Part shown: in pieces, positions 1 to 4,012 of the stretch
Position numbering within the stretch: position 1 is the stretch's first letter
Layout: every line of letters begins with the position of its first letter
From: JBBPYA01 sp038200385
Lineage (GTDB): Bacteria > Actinomycetota > Actinomycetes > Mycobacteriales > Geodermatophilaceae
DNA length: 5,322 nt
Direction: 5' to 3'
Assembly: GCA_038200385.1 (NCBI GenBank)
Contig: JBBPYA010000197.1
Location: 1-5,322 of the forward strand
Program-made: the position numbers and the translations under genes
The notes under the pieces: generated by a model
What the model was told of the DNA's origin: nothing
Seen by the model: the letters and a program-made list of their open reading frames with translations, nothing else
Database searches by the model: none

Positions 1-776
1 CCGTAGTGCAGCGCGCTGCAGCGCCCGGCCGCGGCGTGCACCATCGCCGCCACGGCCGCCGTCCCGTCCGCGGCCAGGATCGCCTGCGGGGTCTCCACCT
101 GGATCTCGAAGCGCAGCCGCCCGGCGGGCAGTGCGTACTCGACCTCCAGCCGCTCGCAGGCCAGCGCCATCGCCCGCACCTGGGCCACCGAGGTGACCTT
201 GGGAAGGGTGACGACCAGCCCGTCCGGCAGCCCGCCGGCGGCTACCAGGGCCTCCACGAGCTGGGTCAGGCTGCGCAGCGCCCGCCGCCGGGTGGGTGCC
301 TCGAAGCTCTTGATCCGGACCCCGGAGCGCAGCGGTCGGCCCGGCGTTGCGGCCACCAGGGTCAGGGTCTGCGCCGCCGAGGCGATCGCGGCGTCCTCCT
401 CGGCGTCGGGCCGGTGGCCGTACCCGTCCTCGACGTCCAGGCGCAGGTCCTCCACCGGCTGGTCGGCCAGCTTGGCCCGGACCGCGTCGTACGCCGCGCC
501 GTCGAGGGCATCACCCAGGCCGGTGACCGCCCCCGCCCGCCCGACATCAGGGGCGTAGCGGTCCAGCAGGGCCAGCGCCTGCGCTCCCCAGTCGCGGCAC
601 ACGTCGGGGTGCGCCCGGTCGGCAGGGACGTAGACGGTGTGTACCGGCTGGCGGGACCCGAGGACTCCCGGGTAGCCGTTGCGCAGCTCGCGGTCGGCCT
701 CGGCCAGCGTCCGGTCGAGGTCGTCGGCCAGGCTCGCGGCCAGCGCCGCGGCATCGGGTCGGGACGGCCCGCTCAC
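1..776 (-). CDS. HpcH/HpaI aldolase/citrate lyase-like protein (DUF6986 type), N-terminal part, runs off left edge
   Basis: An uninterrupted reading frame of about 258 codons reads leftwards to the window edge without a stop, so the C-terminus is missing. The protein has hallmarks I associate with the actinobacterial DUF6986 group of the HpcH/HpaI (CitE-like) superfamily: QPVHTVYVPADR near residues 34-45, LRLDVEDGYG around E116-D117, RIKSFE from R154, VTLPKV, and EIQVETPQA with E224/E228. In CitE-like TIM barrels such late Glu residues help bind Mg2+ and the substrate carboxylate. By analogy it may cleave or condense a 2-oxo or CoA-linked acid, but I know of no proven reaction. GTG 776 is chosen as start because it gives the usual short N-terminus before the DLDRTLAEADREL helix and overlaps the stop of an upstream leader ORF (GTGA). 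ATG 860 is in frame but lies inside the predicted -10 box. Divergent from the IclR gene and probably controlled by it. Family assignment is fairly sure; function is uncertain. Confidence 0.8.
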   Translation of the reverse strand, partial: MSGPSRPDAAALAASLADDLDRTLAEADRELRNGYPGVLGSRQPVHTVYVPADRAHPDVCRDWGAQALALLDRYAPDVGRAGAVTGLGDALDGAAYDAVRAKLADQPVEDLRLDVEDGYGHRPDAEEDAAIASAAQTLTLVAATPGRPLRSGVRIKSFEAPTRRRALRSLTQLVEALVAAGGLPDGLVVTLPKVTSVAQVRAMALACERLEVEYALPAGRLRFEIQVETPQAILAADGTAAVAAMVHAAAGRCSALHY

Positions 777-826
777 CGTGGTGCCGTCCCGAGCGTGGAC
801 GGCCACCCCCGGCTGGTGGAAACCAT
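773..826 (-). CDS. Putative 17-aa leader peptide, stop overlaps the aldolase-like gene start
   Basis: ATG at 826 is preceded by a strong Shine-Dalgarno (GGAGGGAG, 838-831, four bases before the ATG). It opens a 17-codon frame, MVSTSRGWPSTLGTAPR, ending in TGA at 775-773. That TGA overlaps the GTG start of the downstream gene (776-774) as GTGA, an arrangement typical of translational coupling. The downstream GTG has only a weak SD of its own (GGGACGG), so ribosomes finishing the leader may restart there. No obvious attenuation codon run is present. An alternative is that ATG 826 was once the true start and a one-base indel shifted the frame; the family-like N-terminus from GTG 776 argues mildly against this. 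Seen: SD, ORF and overlap. Inferred: translation and coupling. Confidence 0.45.
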   Translation of the reverse strand: MVSTSRGWPSTLGTAPR

Positions 827-830
827 GTGA

Positions 831-838
831 CTCCCTCC
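831..838 (-). promoter_or_regulatory. Strong Shine-Dalgarno for the leader ORF
   Basis: GGAGGGAG on the minus strand, four bases (TCAC) before ATG 826. It is the only strong ribosome-binding sequence ahead of the minus-strand gene, and it serves a frame different from the aldolase-like protein. This is the main reason for proposing a coupled leader peptide. Confidence 0.6.
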
Positions 839-840
839 GG

Positions 841-855
841 TTCTGCCGTGCGGAC
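841..855. promoter_or_regulatory. IclR-type operator candidate, degenerate box 3
   Basis: TTCTGCCGTGCGGAC fits TTCYG-N5-CGGAN and differs from the shared pattern at the last base. Its centre is 21 bp from that of box 1, about two helical turns, so both would face the same side of the helix. It overlaps the predicted start of the minus-strand transcript near 849. Weakest of the three boxes. Confidence 0.3.
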
Positions 856-883
856 ACCATATTCTGCGATACGGAATAGTCAA
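856..883 (-). promoter_or_regulatory. Sigma70-like promoter for the leader/aldolase-like gene
   Basis: On the minus strand TTGACT (883-878, 5 of 6 to TTGACA) is followed after 16 bases by TATGGT (861-856, 4 of 6 to TATAAT). Transcription would start near 849, so the mRNA would include the strong SD and the leader ATG at 826 but not the in-frame ATG at 860. A box resembling an IclR-type operator (862-876) fills the spacer, as expected for direct repression. Prediction by eye only. Confidence 0.5.
862..876. promoter_or_regulatory. IclR-type operator candidate, box 1
   Basis: TTCTGCGATACGGAA is an inverted repeat with 5-bp arms (TTCTG/CGGAA, one mismatch) around 5 bp. It lies exactly between the -35 and -10 of the minus-strand promoter. 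It matches the perfect box 2 near the IclR gene start. Binding would block RNA polymerase at the aldolase-like promoter. The link to the neighbouring IclR protein is inferred from position and symmetry. Confidence 0.5.
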
Positions 884-920
884 TGCCGCCCGACGTCCGT
901 GACCGGCATTCGGTAGTCTC

Positions 921-937
921 CTTCCGTACTGCGGAAG
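921..937. promoter_or_regulatory. IclR-type operator candidate, box 2 (perfect arms)
   Basis: CTTCCGTACTGCGGAAG has perfect 6-bp arms (CTTCCG/CGGAAG) around a 5-bp centre. It ends 9 bp before the Shine-Dalgarno of the IclR gene, where bound protein would cover the promoter or transcription start, so it probably serves autoregulation. It is 60 bp centre to centre from box 1. IclR-family repressors commonly bind such palindromes as dimers or tetramers in divergent regions. I could not identify a convincing -35/-10 pair for the plus-strand gene. Confidence 0.55.
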
Positions 938-946
938 TTCTCACAC

Positions 947-951
947 GGAGG
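947..951 (+). promoter_or_regulatory. Shine-Dalgarno fixing the IclR start
   Basis: GGAGG with 6 bp to ATG 958. This supports the 263-aa start over the longer frame opening at 883, which has no such site and would run through operator box 2. Confidence 0.7.
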
Positions 952-957
952 CCCAGG

Positions 958-1749
958 ATGACCGCTGCAGACAAACCGTCCGGCGTGCAGTCGGTCACCC
1001 GTGCGCTGGACCTGCTGGAGTACCTGGGAGACGCCGGCGGCCAGCTCGGGCTGTCCGAACTCGCCACCCGGTCGGGGCTACCGTTGCCCACCATCCACCG
1101 GCTGATCCGCACCCTGGTCGACCGCGGCTACGTCCGGCAGCTGCCGAACCGCCGCTACGCGCTGGGCTCGCGGCTGATCCCGCTCGGCACGGTGGCCGAC
1201 GCGATGTTCGGGACGTTCGCCCGCCCGGTGCTGGCCGGGTTGGTCGACCAGCTCGGGGAGTCGGCGAACCTGGCCGTGTTCGAGGGCGACATGGTCGTCT
1301 ATGCCGCCCAGGTCCCGTCCCGGCACGCGATGCGGATGTTCACCGAGGTCGGGCGCCGGGTCTTCGCGCACAGCACCGGGGTCGGCAAGGCCCTGCTGTC
1401 CCGGCTGCCCGACCAGGCGGTCCGGGATCTGCTGGCCCGCACCGGGATGCCGGCCGCCACCCCGCAGACGCTGACCGACGCCGACGCGCTGCTGGCCGAC
1501 CTGGACCTCATCCGGTCCCGGGGCTACGCCGTGGACGAGGGCGAGCAGGAGATCGGGGTCCGCTGCGTGGCGGTGCCGGTCGGCGAGGGTCGCGATGCCG
1601 TCGCCCTGTCGGTGTCCGGCCCGGCGCCCCGGATGACGCCGGAGCTGATCGAGCGCGCCGTGCCGCTGCTCACCGGATCCGGGCGGCAGCTGTCCGCCGA
1701 GTGGGCCGACCCCGCCTCCCCCGAGCGGATCGAGCGCCCCTCCGCCTGA
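958..1749 (+). CDS. IclR-family transcriptional regulator, AllR-like (probable glyoxylate sensor)
   Basis: A 263-aa DNA-binding regulator of normal IclR length. Residues about 10-75 form the winged helix-turn-helix (VQSVTRALDLLEYL; LSELATRSGLPLPTIHRLIRTL; wing RRYALGSRL). Residues about 85-255 form the effector domain. By eye it keeps the ligand residues of E. coli IclR/AllR: G141-x-G143-K-A145, D193 in YAVDEGE, C203 in GVRCVAVPV ten residues later, and S218/S220 in ALSVSGP. In E. coli these bind glyoxylate (antagonised by pyruvate in IclR), the end product of allantoin degradation. ATG 958 is chosen because GGAGG (947-951) lies 6 bp upstream and the protein then begins like its relatives; the frame stays open to 883, but that extension would overlap operator box 2. 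It is divergent from the aldolase-like gene and probably represses it and itself. Family is certain; ligand is inferred. Confidence 0.95.
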   Translation: MTAADKPSGVQSVTRALDLLEYLGDAGGQLGLSELATRSGLPLPTIHRLIRTLVDRGYVRQLPNRRYALGSRLIPLGTVADAMFGTFARPVLAGLVDQLGESANLAVFEGDMVVYAAQVPSRHAMRMFTEVGRRVFAHSTGVGKALLSRLPDQAVRDLLARTGMPAATPQTLTDADALLADLDLIRSRGYAVDEGEQEIGVRCVAVPVGEGRDAVALSVSGPAPRMTPELIERAVPLLTGSGRQLSAEWADPASPERIERPSA

Positions 1750-1778
1750 TCGGATCCGCCGGCGCTGTCACTTCGCAC

Positions 1779-1808
1779 AACCCGGCCGTGTCCAGGCGGC
1801 CCGGTTTT
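1779..1808 (+). terminator. Terminator-like hairpin after the IclR gene
   Basis: The arms AACCCGGCCG (1779-1788) and CGGCCCGGTT (1797-1806) pair over 10 positions with one C-C mismatch around an 8-base loop. Counting from inside the stem, the run TTTT (1805-1808) follows the GC-rich part. The T tract is short, so this is a moderate candidate for an intrinsic terminator. If real, it would separate the permease transcription unit from the IclR gene. Confidence 0.4.
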
Positions 1809-1851
1809 GGCGGTTTCGCGGCTGGGCCGGCCGGGGCGCTGTCCCCGACTC

Positions 1852-1867
1852 TGTGCATCGGATCACA
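1852..1867. promoter_or_regulatory. CRP/GlxR-like binding site candidate
   Basis: TGTGCATCGGATCACA fits the CRP-family consensus TGTGA-N6-TCACA at 9 of 10 defined positions (C instead of A at position 5). It is centred about 44 bp before the permease ATG. A weak -10-like TCCAAT at 1875-1880 follows. In actinobacteria CRP/GlxR-type proteins link such sites to carbon status. Position suggests control of the permease gene. It also overlaps a possible GTG start at 1853, which argues for the later ATG. Confidence 0.35.
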
Positions 1868-1903
1868 CCGCTCGTCCAATCCGGTCCGAGTCGCGAGGTG
1901 CAC

Positions 1904-3874
1904 ATGAGCAGGTCCCCGGCCTCCCCGCCGTCCCCCACGTCCCCGGCCACCGCGCCGCGGACCCGCAAGATCGCGCACCCGGTCGACGAGGTGCCCCCGA
2001 TCCCGAAGCTGGCGGCGTACGGCCTGCAGCACGTGATGGCCTTCTACGCCGGTGCGGTGATCGTCCCGATCCTGCTGGCCAACGCCATCGGGCTGAGCAC
2101 GCCCCAGCTGATCGCGTTGATCAACGCCGACCTGTTCACCTGCGGGATCGCCTCGATCATCCAGTCGGTCGGATTCTGGAAGGTCGGCGTGCGGCTGCCG
2201 CTGCTGCAGGGGGTCACGTTCACCGCGGTCTCCCCGATGATCACGATCGGGCTGGCCGCCGGCGGCGGGACCGAGGGGCTGGTGACGATCTACGGCGCCG
2301 TGCTGGTGGCCGGGCTGGCCACCTTCCTGGTCGCGCCATATTTCAGCCAGCTCATCCGGTTCTTCCCGCCGGTGGTCACCGGCTCGGTGATCACGATCAT
2401 CGGCATCGCGCTGCTCCCGGTGGCGGCCGGGGACGCCGTGGGCGGACCGGCGGGTACGCCGGGGTACGCCCCCGGCAGCGGGCGGAACCTGCTGTACGCG
2501 CTGGGCGTCCTGCTGGCCATCGTCGCCGTGCAGCGGATCTTCAAGGGCTTCCTGGCCACCATCGCCGTCCTGGTCGGGCTGGTCCTCGGGACGCTCGTCG
2601 CCTGGTTGCTCGGCGACGCGCAGTTCGGCGCGGTCAACGACGCCGCGTGGGTCGGCGCGACCACGCCGTTCCACTTCGGCTGGCCCAAGTTCAGCATCGC
2701 CGCGATCATCTCGATGCTCGTCGTCATGGCGATCACCGCCGTGGAGACCACCGGCGACGTGTTCGCCACCGGTGAGATCGTGGAGAAGCGGATCGTCAAG
2801 GATGACATCGCCCGGGCGCTGCGCGCGGACGGCCTGGCCACGTTCATCGGCGGGGTCTTCAACTCCTTCCCCTACACCTGCTTCGCCGAGAACGTCGGGC
2901 TGGTCCGGCTGACCTGGGTGCGCAGCCGGTGGGTGGTGGCCACCGCCGGCGGCATCATGATCGTGATCGGCCTGCTGCCCAAGATCGGCGCCGTCGTGGC
3001 CAGCATCCCGTCCCCGGTGCTGGGCGGGGCCGCGCTGGCGATGTTCGCCACCGTTGCCGTGGTCGGCGTGCAGACGTTGTCGCGGGTGGACTTCAACGAC
3101 CACCGCAACATCGTGATCGTGGGCACCAGCATCGGGCTGGCCATCTACGTCACGGTCGAGCCGGGCGTCTCGCAGGCCGTACCGTCGTGGGCCGGCATCC
3201 TTCTCGGCAGCGGGATCACCCTGGGCAGCCTGTCGGCCATCCTGCTCAACGTCGTGTTCCACCATGTCGGCAAGAGCTTCGGTCCGGCCGTGGCCGGCCG
3301 CCCGGGGACCGAGTCGGTCCGGCTGGACCAGGTCAACGACATGACCCGCGATCAGTTCGTCGGCACCTTCGGCCGGCTGTTCCAGGGACCGTCCTGGGTG
3401 GCCGAGCGGGCCTACGACCGCAAGCCCTTCACCGACACCGACGCGCTGTGCCATGCGTTCATCGACGCGATGTTCGCCGCCGACCGGGACGAGCAGCTGG
3501 CGCTGATGAGCTTCTACCCCGACCTCGGCGCGGACACCGTGGGCGAGGGCGAGCAGGGCGCGGAGTCCCTGGCCGACCAGTCCGCCGCGGGGTTGACCAG
3601 GCTGTCCGACGAGGACCACGCGGAGTTCGGCGAGCTGGCGGCGGCCCACCGGGAGCGCTACGGCGTACCGCTGATCATCAGCGTCCGCGACCACGGCAGG
3701 CGGGCCGCCGTCCTGGAGGCCGGTTGGGAGCGGATGGACAACTCCCCGGGCCAGGAGCACGCGGCCACTCTGATCGAGATGGCCAGGATCGCCCGGCACC
3801 GGTTCGCGGACCTGATCGCCGAGGCCAACCCGATCCAGTCCGCGCGGACCCGGCGCTTCGACCAGCTGGGCTGA
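1904..3874 (+). CDS. NCS2/NAT purine permease fused to a C-terminal OHCU decarboxylase (UraD)-like domain
   Basis: This is a 656-aa fusion. Residues about 1-30 are a Ser/Pro-rich cytoplasmic tail. Residues about 31-465 are a multi-pass NCS2 (COG2233) proton/sodium-coupled nucleobase permease of the urate/xanthine type. Visible motifs are the TM1 Gln-His pair Q42-H43, the TM8 Glu E281 in VETTGD, D309 in RADG, FNSFPYTCFAENVG, and the NAT signature E329-N330-x-G332-x4-T337, ending in W338 where R, K or G is usual. Residues about 474-650 match OHCU decarboxylase: LDQVNDM, W498 in PSWVAERA, YPDLG, AESLADQ, AAGL and a basic R595. That family makes (S)-allantoin from OHCU after urate oxidation. The expected catalytic His (HPDL) is Y538 and the expected catalytic Glu (EQ) is D558, while S555 and Q559 are kept. 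The domain should lie in the cytoplasm and may be inactive or regulatory. ATG 1904 is preceded by GAGGTG (1895-1900). Convergent with the PucR gene. Confidence 0.92.
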   Translation: MSRSPASPPSPTSPATAPRTRKIAHPVDEVPPIPKLAAYGLQHVMAFYAGAVIVPILLANAIGLSTPQLIALINADLFTCGIASIIQSVGFWKVGVRLPLLQGVTFTAVSPMITIGLAAGGGTEGLVTIYGAVLVAGLATFLVAPYFSQLIRFFPPVVTGSVITIIGIALLPVAAGDAVGGPAGTPGYAPGSGRNLLYALGVLLAIVAVQRIFKGFLATIAVLVGLVLGTLVAWLLGDAQFGAVNDAAWVGATTPFHFGWPKFSIAAIISMLVVMAITAVETTGDVFATGEIVEKRIVKDDIARALRADGLATFIGGVFNSFPYTCFAENVGLVRLTWVRSRWVVATAGGIMIVIGLLPKIGAVVASIPSPVLGGAALAMFATVAVVGVQTLSRVDFNDHRNIVIVGTSIGLAIYVTVEPGVSQAVPSWAGILLGSGITLGSLSAILLNVVFHHVGKSFGPAVAGRPGTESVRLDQVNDMTRDQFVGTFGRLFQGPSWVAERAYDRKPFTDTDALCHAFIDAMFAADRDEQLALMSFYPDLGADTVGEGEQGAESLADQSAAGLTRLSDEDHAEFGELAAAHRERYGVPLIISVRDHGRRAAVLEAGWERMDNSPGQEHAATLIEMARIARHRFADLIAEANPIQSARTRRFDQLG

Positions 3875-3882
3875 CCGCCACA

Positions 3883-3910
3883 CCCCATCCCCGACCCCCG
3901 ACCCCCGACC
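3883..3910. repeat. C-rich 7-bp tandem repeat (CCCCGAC x3), potential G-quadruplex on the minus strand
   Basis: Three exact tandem copies of CCCCGAC occupy 3889-3909, preceded by CCCC at 3883-3886. Read on the minus strand this gives four runs of 4-5 G (complement of 3883-3906) separated by 2-base loops, an almost ideal G-quadruplex pattern. It begins 8 bp after the permease stop and lies just over 100 nt beyond the PucR stop on that gene's strand. It could slow or end transcription between the convergent genes. Pattern is seen; folding and role are inferred. Confidence 0.5.
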
Positions 3911-3915
3911 CTCCA

Positions 3916-3933
3916 AGTTACTCGCGAGTAACT
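3916..3933. promoter_or_regulatory. Perfect 18-bp palindrome, operator-like
   Basis: AGTTACTCGCGAGTAACT is a perfect palindrome. The core TTAC...GTAA resembles operators bound by dimeric regulators such as the TetR family, and a related copy lies 66 bp downstream. No gene starts next to it: it lies between two convergent genes. As RNA it could form a 7-bp stem with a CGCG loop but has no T tract, so a protein-binding site is more likely than a terminator. Its regulator is unknown. Confidence 0.45.
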
Positions 3934-3982
3934 GAGCAGAAACGGGCAGCCGGCGCAGGGTGTGGCCGTCCCCTGGTGCGAC

Positions 3983-3998
3983 GTTACCGGTGAGTAAC
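3983..3998. promoter_or_regulatory. Second operator-like inverted repeat
   Basis: GTTACCGGTGAGTAAC has 5-bp arms GTTAC/GTAAC identical to those of the perfect palindrome at 3916-3933, with a diverged 6-bp centre. Centre-to-centre distance is 66 bp. It ends 14 bp before the PucR stop codon. The shared arms suggest the same binding protein recognises both copies. Confidence 0.4.
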
Positions 3999-4012
3999 CG
4001 GGCGATCGGGGG

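Noticed and set aside
6..830. A 274-codon plus-strand frame over the aldolase-like gene
   Set aside because: Low-complexity Gly/Arg/Gln-rich translation with no family motif. The opposite strand encodes a protein with conserved motifs continuing off the window edge.
858..860. In-frame ATG start of the aldolase-like gene at 860
   Set aside because: It overlaps the predicted -10 box, lacks a Shine-Dalgarno and would add about 28 residues not typical of the family.
883..957. Longer start for the IclR regulator at 883
   Set aside because: No Shine-Dalgarno, it would translate through operator box 2, and it adds 25 residues before the normal family start; ATG 958 has GGAGG at good spacing.
1853..1903. 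Longer GTG start for the permease at 1853
   Set aside because: No ribosome-binding sequence and it falls inside the CRP-like site; ATG 1904 has GAGGTG directly upstream.
1670..3916. A 748-codon open frame on the minus strand opposite the permease gene
   Set aside because: It is rich in Gly, Arg, Asp and His with low complexity, has no recognisable domain, and lies opposite a clear NCS2-UraD gene. It is an antisense shadow caused by high GC content.
3916..3933. Palindrome as an intrinsic terminator
   Set aside because: The stem is short and moderately AT-rich, with no T tract on either strand; the repeated arms at 3983-3998 fit a protein-binding site better.
3962..3997. An 11-codon GTG frame ending in the second palindrome
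   Set aside because: Too short, no well-placed ribosome-binding site and no supporting context.
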